Below, in pieces: positions 20,410 to 30,713 of a stretch of DNA of 64,000 bases (positions are counted from its first letter, which is position 1; each line of letters opens with the position of its first letter). Both the position numbers and the translations under genes were made by a program. This DNA is from CAZMCH01 sp964564735 (lineage in GTDB: Bacteria > Poribacteria > DTPJ01). Under the pieces are notes generated by a model. It was not told where the DNA came from and made no database searches. It saw only the letters and a list, made by a program, of their open reading frames with translations. Location of the stretch: positions 22,947-86,946 of the forward strand of contig CAZMCH010000004.1 of NCBI GenBank assembly GCA_964564735.1. Reading direction: 5' to 3'.

Positions 20410-20492
20410 ACTAAGGGCTGGAATAGAAAGTTTATTATCAGCCATTTGTATTTTTGGTTTTTTGCGCTTTGATTCTTAAGGAGGAGTTTAAT

Positions 20493-21184
20493 ATGTTAAA
20501 GATACTATCAATATTAGCGATACTAGCTCTCACATTTGGATTATATGCCTGTGAGGATACAGATAATATAACAATAAGTCCAGAACCTCAAAATCAGATG
20601 AGTGTCAGTGGTTCTGCAACCGTCACAAAATCACCAGATATTGCAACATCTCAAATTGGTGTTCAGACAATCGCCAAAGAACTAGACCCAGCAATAAACG
20701 AGAATAACAGGAAAGCAGAGGCAATAATAAATGCCTTAAAAGCATTGGGTATTGCAGAAAAGGATATTAAAACTATATCTTTCAATATATATCCTCAACG
20801 TGATTACACAAAAGACCCAAATGCAATTATTGGCTATCAGGTTGACAATATGCTATCCGTAACTTTTAGAGACCTTACAAAAGTTGGAAGAGGTCTTCAG
20901 GATGCAGTTAAGGCAGGGGCAAATAACATATATGGCATAAATTTCACTTTGGATAATCCCGAAGAAGCACAAAGTGAAGCCCGAATATTAGCAATTCAAA
21001 ATGCACGTAAAAAGGCAGAAAGCATCGCAAGTGCTGCTGGTATAANNNNNNNNNNAATGAATCCTACGGCTCAATTCCTATATATAGAGACTATAATAAA
21101 TCCGCAGCAGAAGGAAGCGTCCCTGTTCAATCTGGCGAACTTGGGGTAACTGTTCAGGTAACGCTTATTTATTTAATCGAATAA
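20493..21184 (+). CDS. SIMPL-domain (DUF541) exported protein, interrupted by assembly gap
   Basis: I start it at ATG 20493 with AAGGAGGAG upstream. The N-terminus is a signal peptide with a possible lipobox (LYAC, residue ~19). The SIMPL/DUF541 body shows SVSGSATVTKSPDIATSQIGVQT, LKALGIAEKDIKTISFNIYP and ARKKAESIASAAGI. After ten N the true C-terminus is in another frame: ESYGSIPIYRDYN, then SVPVQSGELGVTVQVTLIY and stop at 21182-21184, exactly the family's usual end. So the gene is intact and the gap size is wrong (the true size must be 2 mod 3; ~23 nt would fit the family's KLGK-VISI-like linker). Function of SIMPL proteins is poorly defined; E. coli YggE is linked to oxidative stress. Confidence 0.85.
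21046..21055. other. Assembly gap of 10 N inside the SIMPL gene
   Basis: The reading frame before the gap leaves one base of a codon (21045) and the family's C-terminal sequence resumes with AAT at 21056. The missing length must therefore leave a remainder of 2 when divided by 3, so ten is not the true size. Confidence 0.85.
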
Positions 21185-21195
21185 AAAAACCAAAT

Positions 21196-21258
21196 TAGTG
21201 ATCAGCGATAATATTATTATATATCATACATCATACCATTGCTGATCACTATTTTTTT
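21196..21258. terminator. Long-loop intrinsic terminator after the SIMPL gene
   Basis: TAGTGATCAGC (21196-21206) and GCTGATCACTA (21241-21251) form a perfect 11-bp stem enclosing 34 nt, followed by eight T. The reverse strand also has a T-rich run after the stem. Confidence 0.75.
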
Positions 21259-21520
21259 TGCCAATTTTTCTGATTTTTCTACATAAGTGTTCTTCATAAA
21301 TTTAACAATACCTATCTTTCTTCATTATAACAATTTCCTTCACTCCTTATATAAATTTTACTACTTGATATTATCCTTGCTTTTCATTGAGGGTGTATGA
21401 TAATATGGTTTTTGTAAAATGTTATTAATTATTATTGTTCCCAGTTTTTGAAATCATAGAATCTTACAATATTCATAAAAAATAAACAATATACAGCCAT
21501 GTAAATGGAGGTAATTCCAA
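21259..21520. promoter_or_regulatory. AT-rich leader region of the YCF48 giant gene with weak promoter
   Basis: The stretch has no supported gene. TTGCTT (21377) and TAATAT (21401) at 18-nt spacing are a possible promoter, and GGAGG precedes the ATG at 21521. Nothing else stands out. Confidence 0.35.
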
Positions 21521-24500
21521 ATGAAAGCATTTTCATCGTTTTCCGTTGTTACATTTATTATGCTCTACACTGTTTGTGGGATTTTTGCTCAAGAATGGTA
21601 TCCCATTGGTGCAGGATTTAGGACTTGGGATGCTGATTTCAGAGATGTTTTCTTTGTTGATGAGCAAAATGGGTGGATTGTGGGCGATCAGGGGATAATT
21701 ATACATACTGATAATGGTGGCAGTTGGAATGAGCAAGAAAGCGGAATCAGTTCAACATTAAACGCAGTCTATTTCATCAATCCCAACGAAGGTTGGGTTA
21801 TTGGAAACTATGGCGTAATTTTGCATACAACAAATGCTGGAAACACATGGATACTATCGCAAAGTGATACCAATGAATCGTTATTTGACATACATTTCCT
21901 AACAGAGAATATTGGCTGGATTGTTGGCTCTAATGGCGTGATATTGCATACTGAAGATGGTGGCAATAATTGGAGTAAAAGCACTTATGGCACAAATGAT
22001 CTTTATGCTGTTCATTTTGGCTCTGTTAATAATGGCTGGGTGGTTGGAAAAAACGGAACGGTTATACATTGGAATGGAAGCAAGTGGGAAACAGAGAGTG
22101 TTCCTGTAAAAGATGATCTATATGAAGTATATTATAGAAACTCTGATGATATTTGGGCTGTTGGTGAAGGTGGTATTATTGTTCACAAAAGCGGAACGAG
22201 TTGGTTTCAGGTAGGCACAGATACAAATATCAATTTACATAGTTTAAGTTTTGCCGATAATCAATATGGTTGGATTATTGGAGATTATGCCACAATTTTA
22301 TATACCAGCAATTCTGGAAGCAGTTGGACAAAGCAAAAATCCCCAACATCTATCCATTTAAATGCAGTATTTGCAATAAACTCTAAAAAGGCTTGGGCTG
22401 TTGGTGATAATGGAACGATAATTCTTACTGGTGATGGTGGTCTTTCATGGGTGATGCCCCCGTCTTACGGGGATTTTATGGATGTCTGTTTCCCAATAGG
22501 TGAAGCTCTTAAAGGATGGATTGTTGGTGAGAGTGGCAAAATACTTCATACGGAAGATGGCGGCGAAACATGGAAAGAACAACAAAGCCCGACAACAAAA
22601 TCACTTTTCAGCGTATTTTTCTTAGATGAGTTTAATGGATGGGCTGTCGGAGATGGTGGAACAATAATTCGCACAACAAATGGATCCGACTGGAATTTAA
22701 TTACATCAAGTCCGGGTGGAAGGATTCTTAGAGAAATACACTTTTTTGATCCGAATAATGGTTGGGCAGTGGGTGATTTTGGTAATATATTACATTGGAA
22801 CGGTATGATGTGGGAGGCTCAAAATGCAGGAACTACACAGAATTTGTTTAGTGTTCAGGCGATTGATGGTGATTCTGCGTGGATAGCTGGTGATAGCGGG
22901 ATACTTCTCAAAACCACAGATGGCGGTAAAAAATGGGAAAGAGTGGCAAGCGGAACAAATATGTTATTGCGTAGTCTTCGTTTTTTCGGAAAGTCAAATG
23001 CTCTTGCAGTTGGCAATTTGGGTGTAATTATAAGAACTACTGATGCAGGAAAAACATGGACGCAAGTATTTAACGGGGGCACTTATACTTTATTTGATAT
23101 TGATTATATAAGCAACATGCAGGCTTTTGTAGTAGGAGAACAGGGGGTTAGGAGAACTCTATTTGCAACCTATGATGGTGGAGGCAATTGGCAGGCAAAA
23201 GACCAGCTTCCAGCAAGTAGTACTATCAGTGCTATTGATTTTACAGGCATAAACTCAGGGATTGCTGTTGGCAAAAAAGGTGCAATACTCAGATATACTT
23301 CTAATGCGCCAGAAGTTAAAGTTTATCTGGTTTCCCCAAAGGGTGATACAAATACACTAACGCCAACTTTCAGGTGGACAACAACCAGACCTGATATTAC
23401 ACATACGATTTTCATAGACAGCAATGAACTTCCTTTTACTGAAAAAGCCCTGTATAAAATTCCAAGACTTCCACTTGATAATGGCACAAGCTATACATTA
23501 CCAAAAGAGATAGCACTTGCATCGGGAACTTACTACTGGGGTATAGAAACCGCTGATGGAACTCGATCTGAAGTTCTGAGATTTTCTGTTTTTCCAGCAG
23601 ACGAGATCATACTTATAAGCCCCGGTGGATTCATTAAAGAAAGCAAGCCTACATTTGCTTGGCGTTGGATAGCGAATGCTACATATCGTCTTTTTATTGA
23701 TAATGATGCCAATCCATTTGATTCAAGAAATATTGATGTCGGTAGAGAGACAACATACACAATATCTGCGTCTGATATATGGAAAGAACTTCCAGAAGGA
23801 ATGTATACTTGGGGAATAGAGGGTAGTGACGATGGACAGATTACAAGATCTGCAGTTGTCTATTTTACCGTTGATTTATTTCCACCAAAGGGAACTATCT
23901 TAATAAATGATGGTATTGATGCTACCAACTCTGTTATAGTAACCCTGAAATTGTCCGCCAGTGATCCACTTGGAGAAGCAAAAACTGGTGGAAGTGGTGT
24001 TGTTCAGATACAACTAAGCAACGATGGAACAACTTGGTCTAGTCCAGAGATTTTTTCTTCATCAGAAATGATAAAAACATGGGACTTAAGAGAATATGGT
24101 GGTAACGATAAAAACGGGCTAAAAACTGTTTATGTCCGATATAAAGATGCACTTGATCACTGGTCAGACCCTATAAAAGCACAAATAACTCTGGATAGCG
24201 AATCACCAAAGGGAACAATTGTAATAAATAATGGCGCGGATGTAACAGCAAATTATGATGTTACACTCACTTTTTCTGCATCAGGCGTTAATGAGATGAT
24301 ATTAAGCAATGATGGCGTAAAATGGACTGACCCACTGCCATTTGAAAGCCCAAGACAATGGAATTTAACCTATATTGGCGGTAGCGACAAAGACGGTATA
24401 AGAACCGTTTATGCGAAATTTGGCGATAAGGCAGGAAATTGGATGACTATACCCGTAACAGATACCATAAGGCTGGATAGAACAGGTCCAAGTGGAACAA

Positions 24501-27500
24501 TCATAATTAATGATAATGTAGTAGAAACAAATTCTTTAATTGTAAACTTGACTTTATCTGCAAATGATGAAAGTGGAGTTAAAGAAATGATGTTCTCTAA
24601 TGGTGGTGATATTTGGTCGCCAAAAGAACCTTATAAAACAACAAAATCAGATTGGGACCTATCAAAATTTGGCGGGAATTCCAATGATGGCTTAAAGAAA
24701 GTATATGTAAGATTTATAGATGAAATTGGCAATCAAACTCAACCAGCAATTGAAGATAGTATAACCTTCAAGTCAAAGGTTGTCATATCATCATTGAATA
24801 TATTAGGTTCAGGAATTGCTGAGAAAACTAAGAATAGCGATACAATTCAGGTAGATGGAAAAGCCGAATTAGGCGTTGAAATATCATCAAAGGAAATACT
24901 TGATGAAAATGGAAACAAGATAGAGCTTAACCTCAACGGAATAACTTATGATGTCAATACAGGCTTAATAAAAGGCTCTTTTAATACTGGCATTTTAACT
25001 GCAAAGACTCTTAAACTCAGGATAATTGTAAAAGATAGCGTTGGTAATGAAGCAGAAAAAATCTCAAATATCTTGACTGTTGATAATAATCCTCCGCAGA
25101 ATATTAGTATGTCTATTGATCGTGAAGGCGTTATCAATACAAGAACCATCTCAATTAATATATCCGCGACAGATGCCAAAGAGATGTATTTAGATGGTGA
25201 TATAAGTGGAATAACAGGTATCGAAAACGGATTAAAAAGATGGATCAATTATACAAGTAAATTAACATTGACAGTTACAGCTACAGACGGCACAAAAACA
25301 ATAAAAGTAAAATTCAGGGATGATATGGGGAATGAATCTACGGAAGTTAGCGATAGCATAATTTTGGATATGACCCCGCCAAAAGGAACTATATTAATAA
25401 ACAATGGAGATGAGTTAACAGGAAGCCTAATTATAGACCTAAAATTATCCGCAACAGATATTAACGGTGTAAATGCATATCAATTAAGCAATGATGGCAC
25501 AACTTGGTCATCGCCTTTTGTATATCCAAAAGATGAGCAAAGCCATGAAGTAAAAGGGTGGGATTTACGGCAGTTTGGTGGAAATAGTAGCGATGGTCTG
25601 AGAACTGCTTATGTGAAATATAAGGACGTTACGGGAAATTGGAGTTCTGCATTTTCTGATAGTATAAATATCGACGCAACACCGCCAAATATATCGATCA
25701 TACCCATAGGCGATAAACAGGAAGCAATGAAATCTGTTACTGTTTCTGCTGTTGTCAGAGACAATAAAAACGTTGCAGATGTGAATCTTTATTATAGAAA
25801 GAAGGGAACTGTTGAATATACAAAGGTTAAAATGATAAAACTTCCCGGTGATTGGTATTCTGCTGAGATTCCTTCTATGGAAATAACCTCAGCAGGTATA
25901 GAATATTATCTGCAAGCAAGTGACGGCTTATCATCTGCTATGTGGCCTGATGAAAACGCCCCTGCAATGCCTAGGTCATTTACGGTTGTTGATACAACGC
26001 CACCAAATATAGAACATGATCCAATTCTTGAAATATCGGTGAAAAATTCTCCAAAAATGACTGCCAAAGTTACAGATACTGTTGGTGTTGATCGTGTTAA
26101 TCTCAATTACAAGATTCAATCTGATAGAAATTATACAAAAGTCAGTATGAATTTGGATAGCGGAGATAATAAGTCAGGTATCTATTCGGCAAACATACCT
26201 GCGATGGATGTTCCGACTGTAATGGATTATTATATTGAGGCTTATGACACTTCATCTAATCTTAAAACTGCACCAATTACAGGCTCAAGACAGCCATTTG
26301 TCCTATCATTTGTAGATACAGAACCGCCAGTAATTGTTCATAAGCCAATATCAGATGGACGCGAAGCAGGTCAGCCTGTTACAATTGGGGCAAACATAAC
26401 CGATAATGTTGGGATTCAAAAAGTTGTATTCAAATACCGTCCACCAACGAAATCAGAACTGATCGAAGTTAAGATGACAAATGTTGGCACATATTACAGC
26501 GTAGATATACCCGGTGATGTTCTTATGCCCGGAAAAGTAGATTATATAATTTCAGTATCAGATGCATCCAAACAGTCGGCAGATATAGAAATCTCATATT
26601 CATTTACAGTTATTGACACAACGCCACCAAAGATAGAGATGGTGTCTGCACCATCAAAAGAGGAAGTCTTTAAGGATATTTTGATTCAAGCTAAAGTAAC
26701 AGATAACGTAATGGTTACGACTGTTACTTTTTATTATAAAAACGTTAATGATGCGAATTTTACCAGTATCACAATGAGAGGCATGGGCAATAATTATTCT
26801 GCAACGATACCAAGACAAAATCAGCCCGGAGAAGCCAAATATTACATAATTGCAAAAGATTCTCAGGGGCTTTCTGCCACAGAACCATTAGTTGATCCCG
26901 AATCTTTCCCACGCATAGTTACAATATATGATGCCTCAAAGCCTGTGATTCAACATACTCCAATCGTTAGCCAACAAGAAGCTGGTTCAGCGATTTCTAT
27001 AAATGCAACAGTAACAGATGATGTTAAAGTGAATGAAGTTACTTTGCATTACAGATTAGCAGGACAGAGCAGTTTTAAGATTGCACCTATGATAGAAACT
27101 GCTACAAAGTCAGTTTATACTGGCAATATCTCTGCGGATCAGGTTATGCCCACAGGTATCGAGTATTATATAAAGGCTGTTGATAATTCTGGAAATGTAA
27201 CAACTCATCCAATAACGAATCCTGATAAAATACCTCATTCATTTCGTGTTGTTGATACTGTTTCACCAGATATTGTTTATGACGCAAGTAAATTGGCAAA
27301 AGTCCAATTGCTAGACCCAATAAATATTTCGTTGAATGCAGGAGATCGAACAGGCATAATGGAAGTGAGGGTATATTATAAAATTGAAGAAGAGGCTGAT
27401 TTTATTTCTCTGATATGCAAAAGTTTGGGAGATAATAGATATTCAGTAACTATTCCATCGCCTTTATTCCAAAGCATGATCTATTATTATATACAGGCTG

Positions 27501-30064
27501 TTGATAATTCAGGCAATATAAGCACAAGCCCCAAACAAGACCCGAAGGGACAGCCTTATTCTGTATTTGTAGAGGATAAAATACCACCAGACCCACCAAC
27601 TAGGTTGTCTGCTTTACCCACTCCTGGGGGAAAAGTGAAACTGACATGGGAGCTATCAAAATCTCTAGATGTCGGAAAATACAACATTTACAGCGATAAT
27701 GGAAGCGGAACGATAGATTATTCAGTTATATATGATTCAGTTGATTCTAATAAAAATTCATGGGATTCAACTGCATTAGGAGAAGGCATCTACAAATTCT
27801 CTGTTAGGGCAATGGATAGATCGGGCAATGAGGAAAAGAACACCATTTCTGTTAGCGTAGAGGCAGATGCCGTTCCTCCCCAACCTGCAAGTGGATTATC
27901 TGCCAAAAGCATCTCTAATGGTCGTATAGAGCTAAATTGGAGCCTTTCATTATCAAGAGATACCGCAGTATATAACATATATTGGGACAATGCTCAGGCA
28001 TATATTGATTTTACAAAGCCACTAGCCAGAGCTAATGACCCAGGAACAAAGTGGGTATCGGACAAACTTCGTGATGGTATAGTTTATAGGTTCGTTATCC
28101 GTTGCCAAGATAAAGCGGGTAACGAGGAAGAGAATATGAATATAGTTAGCGCAAGGGCTGATTCTACCCCGCCAAGTATTGTAGCTGTATTTTCAAGCTC
28201 ATCACATAAATTTAATGTATGGTCAAATGATCCTGTAATAAAAATAAGCTGGCTACCTTCGCAGGACGTTATAAGCGGGCTTGCAGGATATTCAATAGTC
28301 TGGGATAGTAATGAAAAGACAATGCCTGGCGAAACAATTGATATTGCGGATCCAAATACAAATCAACTAACCTATGAACCGCCTGATTTGCAGAAGCTTG
28401 GATATGTAAAGCTCTATTTTCATATACGACCTGTTGATAAATCGGGCAACTGGAGTGTTGAGGCTTCTCACTTTGGGGCATTTTTAATTGACATTCAAGA
28501 GCCAAAACCACCAGTTGACCTTTCGGCAAATCCACAATCTAGCGGGAAAATAAAGGTAAATTGGGGAAAATCCGAGTCTGAAGATGTAATTAAATATAAC
28601 CTGTATTGGGATAACGGCACTGGCAACGGTGTTGATTATACAAAACCGATTGCCATTATCCCTTCAGACGGCAAGACTACGACTTTTGAATGGGTATCAC
28701 CAAAACTTGAAGATGGGAAAACCTATGAGTTTTCAGTAAGGACAGTTGATCAGGCGGATAATGAGGAAAAGAACACCAAAGTAGTATCAGCTATTGCGGA
28801 TGATCAGCCACCAATAATAGTTCATAAGCCACTAACAGCCTTGCTTGAGCAAGAGATCATGAGTGTTGATATACATGCCGAAGTTGATGATTCTGGTGGG
28901 ATTGACAATGTCAAACTGCATTATCGCAAGCATGGTGAAAGCAGATATTTAGATAAAGTGATGACTTACGAACCACCTAATATATATAGGTCAGAAATAT
29001 CATCTTCAGTCTTTTCATCGGTGGGCGTTGATTATTATATATCTGCAACAGATAAGGCTGGAAACACCAAAAGCAACGCTGTAACGACTATTGCTATAGT
29101 CAAATCATTGCAGATTGCTCTTGATCCAACAAAGGAAAATGAAATATTGCTTGGTGATGGTTCGTCAATATATTTCCCTGCTGGTGCAGTTCCCGCTGGA
29201 ACAAATCTATTTATAACGATTCCAAGCGTCATTCCAGAGCCACAAGAAGGCTTAAAGAAGCATATAATTTCAAAAGAGTTTAGTCTTGATAAAGAGCTAC
29301 TTAAGCCGATAACCATAGTGCTAAAATATAGCAATACAAAAGTTATTGGAGAAGATGAATCAAAATTGGCGATGTATATTTGGAATGGGAATATATGGGA
29401 TTATCTCTCAGGTGTGAAACCTGATGAGAATTTGGCTATAGTATCAACAATGAGAACAGGTATATTTAGCATAATAGGCGATTACCAACCACCTGTTATT
29501 AGCGACTTATTGCCTTCTGGATATTCTGAGCCTAACAGCGTTATTACAGCAAAAATCAGGGAAAATGGTAGCGGAATAAATACAAAAAAGATAGAAGTTA
29601 TGCTTAATACAACAAAGCTTGATGTTTCTGAAAATGCCTTAAAAGATGGTGTCCTTTCGCTTCCATTTCCACAGCAACTTGGTCTTGGACATTATAAGGT
29701 TCAGGTTTCGGTGGCGGACAAAGTCGGGAATATTGCTATTCAATCATCTGAGTTTGATATAACAGGAAAAATGACTATGATAAATGTCTATTGTTATCCC
29801 AATCCATTTGATCCAAAGATCGGAGCAAACTTTGCCTATACACTTACAGAATCAGCAGATAGCGTGAAGATAAAGATATTTGGTATGGATGGCAGACTGA
29901 TTAAAGAGATTGATGGAACGACAAAGATTGGCAATAATGAGGTCAAATGGGATTGTAATGATGAGTCAGGTGATCAAGTTCTCAGCAGTGTCTATATCTG
30001 CAGAATTGAAGCAAAGAGTCCAAACTCGACTGTCGCTCAGACTATCAAGATAGCGGGATGGTAG
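21521..30064 (+). CDS. Giant exported YCF48/Ig/FN3 protein with ZU5-like and FlgD/T9SS-like C-terminus
   Basis: 2847 residues. Signal peptide (ends near GIFA). Residues ~40-595: 14 YCF48-type beta-propeller repeats of ~43 residues, each with a xxGWxVGDxGxIxHTxxGGxxW pattern. Residues ~600-785: two FN3-like units ending YYWGIE and YTWGIE. Residues ~787-1390: Ig-like units starting PKGTIxINxG. Residues ~1385-2020: a series of DTTPPxIxHxPI units ending in EYYI-type strands. Residues ~2020-2430: FN3 domains (PPTRLSALPTPGGKVKLTW and similar). Residues ~2535-2650: a ZU5-like segment with YFPAGAVPAGTNL. The last ~90: a FlgD/sorting-like domain (CYPNPFDPK, IKIFGMDGRLIKE, TIKIAGW). Probably cell-surface or secreted. 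hicBA and a PorV/PorQ-like gene follow. Confidence 0.85.
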   Translation: MKAFSSFSVVTFIMLYTVCGIFAQEWYPIGAGFRTWDADFRDVFFVDEQNGWIVGDQGIIIHTDNGGSWNEQESGISSTLNAVYFINPNEGWVIGNYGVILHTTNAGNTWILSQSDTNESLFDIHFLTENIGWIVGSNGVILHTEDGGNNWSKSTYGTNDLYAVHFGSVNNGWVVGKNGTVIHWNGSKWETESVPVKDDLYEVYYRNSDDIWAVGEGGIIVHKSGTSWFQVGTDTNINLHSLSFADNQYGWIIGDYATILYTSNSGSSWTKQKSPTSIHLNAVFAINSKKAWAVGDNGTIILTGDGGLSWVMPPSYGDFMDVCFPIGEALKGWIVGESGKILHTEDGGETWKEQQSPTTKSLFSVFFLDEFNGWAVGDGGTIIRTTNGSDWNLITSSPGGRILREIHFFDPNNGWAVGDFGNILHWNGMMWEAQNAGTTQNLFSVQAIDGDSAWIAGDSGILLKTTDGGKKWERVASGTNMLLRSLRFFGKSNALAVGNLGVIIRTTDAGKTWTQVFNGGTYTLFDIDYISNMQAFVVGEQGVRRTLFATYDGGGNWQAKDQLPASSTISAIDFTGINSGIAVGKKGAILRYTSNAPEVKVYLVSPKGDTNTLTPTFRWTTTRPDITHTIFIDSNELPFTEKALYKIPRLPLDNGTSYTLPKEIALASGTYYWGIETADGTRSEVLRFSVFPADEIILISPGGFIKESKPTFAWRWIANATYRLFIDNDANPFDSRNIDVGRETTYTISASDIWKELPEGMYTWGIEGSDDGQITRSAVVYFTVDLFPPKGTILINDGIDATNSVIVTLKLSASDPLGEAKTGGSGVVQIQLSNDGTTWSSPEIFSSSEMIKTWDLREYGGNDKNGLKTVYVRYKDALDHWSDPIKAQITLDSESPKGTIVINNGADVTANYDVTLTFSASGVNEMILSNDGVKWTDPLPFESPRQWNLTYIGGSDKDGIRTVYAKFGDKAGNWMTIPVTDTIRLDRTGPSGTIIINDNVVETNSLIVNLTLSANDESGVKEMMFSNGGDIWSPKEPYKTTKSDWDLSKFGGNSNDGLKKVYVRFIDEIGNQTQPAIEDSITFKSKVVISSLNILGSGIAEKTKNSDTIQVDGKAELGVEISSKEILDENGNKIELNLNGITYDVNTGLIKGSFNTGILTAKTLKLRIIVKDSVGNEAEKISNILTVDNNPPQNISMSIDREGVINTRTISINISATDAKEMYLDGDISGITGIENGLKRWINYTSKLTLTVTATDGTKTIKVKFRDDMGNESTEVSDSIILDMTPPKGTILINNGDELTGSLIIDLKLSATDINGVNAYQLSNDGTTWSSPFVYPKDEQSHEVKGWDLRQFGGNSSDGLRTAYVKYKDVTGNWSSAFSDSINIDATPPNISIIPIGDKQEAMKSVTVSAVVRDNKNVADVNLYYRKKGTVEYTKVKMIKLPGDWYSAEIPSMEITSAGIEYYLQASDGLSSAMWPDENAPAMPRSFTVVDTTPPNIEHDPILEISVKNSPKMTAKVTDTVGVDRVNLNYKIQSDRNYTKVSMNLDSGDNKSGIYSANIPAMDVPTVMDYYIEAYDTSSNLKTAPITGSRQPFVLSFVDTEPPVIVHKPISDGREAGQPVTIGANITDNVGIQKVVFKYRPPTKSELIEVKMTNVGTYYSVDIPGDVLMPGKVDYIISVSDASKQSADIEISYSFTVIDTTPPKIEMVSAPSKEEVFKDILIQAKVTDNVMVTTVTFYYKNVNDANFTSITMRGMGNNYSATIPRQNQPGEAKYYIIAKDSQGLSATEPLVDPESFPRIVTIYDASKPVIQHTPIVSQQEAGSAISINATVTDDVKVNEVTLHYRLAGQSSFKIAPMIETATKSVYTGNISADQVMPTGIEYYIKAVDNSGNVTTHPITNPDKIPHSFRVVDTVSPDIVYDASKLAKVQLLDPINISLNAGDRTGIMEVRVYYKIEEEADFISLICKSLGDNRYSVTIPSPLFQSMIYYYIQAVDNSGNISTSPKQDPKGQPYSVFVEDKIPPDPPTRLSALPTPGGKVKLTWELSKSLDVGKYNIYSDNGSGTIDYSVIYDSVDSNKNSWDSTALGEGIYKFSVRAMDRSGNEEKNTISVSVEADAVPPQPASGLSAKSISNGRIELNWSLSLSRDTAVYNIYWDNAQAYIDFTKPLARANDPGTKWVSDKLRDGIVYRFVIRCQDKAGNEEENMNIVSARADSTPPSIVAVFSSSSHKFNVWSNDPVIKISWLPSQDVISGLAGYSIVWDSNEKTMPGETIDIADPNTNQLTYEPPDLQKLGYVKLYFHIRPVDKSGNWSVEASHFGAFLIDIQEPKPPVDLSANPQSSGKIKVNWGKSESEDVIKYNLYWDNGTGNGVDYTKPIAIIPSDGKTTTFEWVSPKLEDGKTYEFSVRTVDQADNEEKNTKVVSAIADDQPPIIVHKPLTALLEQEIMSVDIHAEVDDSGGIDNVKLHYRKHGESRYLDKVMTYEPPNIYRSEISSSVFSSVGVDYYISATDKAGNTKSNAVTTIAIVKSLQIALDPTKENEILLGDGSSIYFPAGAVPAGTNLFITIPSVIPEPQEGLKKHIISKEFSLDKELLKPITIVLKYSNTKVIGEDESKLAMYIWNGNIWDYLSGVKPDENLAIVSTMRTGIFSIIGDYQPPVISDLLPSGYSEPNSVITAKIRENGSGINTKKIEVMLNTTKLDVSENALKDGVLSLPFPQQLGLGHYKVQVSVADKVGNIAIQSSEFDITGKMTMINVYCYPNPFDPKIGANFAYTLTESADSVKIKIFGMDGRLIKEIDGTTKIGNNEVKWDCNDESGDQVLSSVYICRIEAKSPNSTVAQTIKIAGW

Positions 30065-30085
30065 TATATGATCGGAGAAATAAAA

Positions 30086-30454
30086 ATGAAAAGAAAAATA
30101 TCAATGAATATTACCTTTGAGCAATTAATAGAGGCAATCAAGCAACTCACGCCAGAGGAATTGAAGAAAATCGAATTGGAGATAAAAAAAAGCGACGCAA
30201 ACCCAAAAGAGCATATCTTTGAGGTTGTGATTGAGCCAGATGAAGATCGTTATCACGCTTATTGCCCATCATTAAAAGGTTGCAGGACTTGGGGACGGAC
30301 AGAAGAAGAAGCTTATAAAAATATTAAAGAGGCTTTAGAACTATATCTTGAAGCCCTTATAGATGAAGGCGATCCAATACAGGGTATCGGAATAGTTAAG
30401 AATATAAAGGATATTAAGCCTATAATTAAAATAAAGGAAGAAGCCCTTGTATGA
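30086..30454 (+). CDS. hicB: HicB-family antitoxin with extra N-terminal helix
   Basis: 122 residues from the ATG at 30086, which has GGAG eight nt upstream; an ATG at 30068 is also in frame but lacks a site. Residues ~40-110 are the HicB partial RNase-H-like fold (FEVVIEPDEDRYHAYCPSLKG, then TWGRTEEEAYKNIKEALELYLE). The first ~35 residues form an additional amphipathic helix (TFEQLIEAIKQLTPEELKKI) of a kind seen before some type II antitoxins. No C-terminal HTH is evident, so operator binding may use the N-terminal part. Its stop overlaps the hicA start by 4 nt (ATGA). Confidence 0.85.
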   Translation: MKRKISMNITFEQLIEAIKQLTPEELKKIELEIKKSDANPKEHIFEVVIEPDEDRYHAYCPSLKGCRTWGRTEEEAYKNIKEALELYLEALIDEGDPIQGIGIVKNIKDIKPIIKIKEEALV

Positions 30455-30693
30455 GTCCCAAGTTGAAAAATATAACTGCAACGAAATTTATCAAGGCATT
30501 AGAACGTGATGGTTTCGTTTTCAAAAGGCAAAAAGGTAGTCATAAGATATACAAACATCCCCAAAGTGGGAATTGGGTTTCTGTTCCATATCATCCAAAT
30601 GAAACCTTCACAAAAGGCATTTTAGATGGGTTAATAAATGACGCTGGTTGGACAGAGGAAGATTTGATCAGGCTAAAACTAATACGAAAGTGA
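30451..30693 (+). CDS. hicA: HicA-family mRNA interferase toxin
   Basis: 80 residues with the double-stranded-RNA-binding-like HicA fold. Helix 1 is TATKFIKALERDGFVFKRQK; the catalytic GSHKIYKH follows with His31; then VSVPYHPN and a C-terminal helix. HicA cleaves mRNA and is neutralised by HicB. It is translationally coupled to hicB, in the order antitoxin-toxin. The pair sits between a giant surface-protein gene and its PorV/PorQ-like partner, so it may be an insertion that stabilises this region, or simply opportunistic. Confidence 0.9.
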   Translation: MSPKLKNITATKFIKALERDGFVFKRQKGSHKIYKHPQSGNWVSVPYHPNETFTKGILDGLINDAGWTEEDLIRLKLIRK

Positions 30694-30713
30694 TATTAAG
30701 AGGAGGTATAAAG

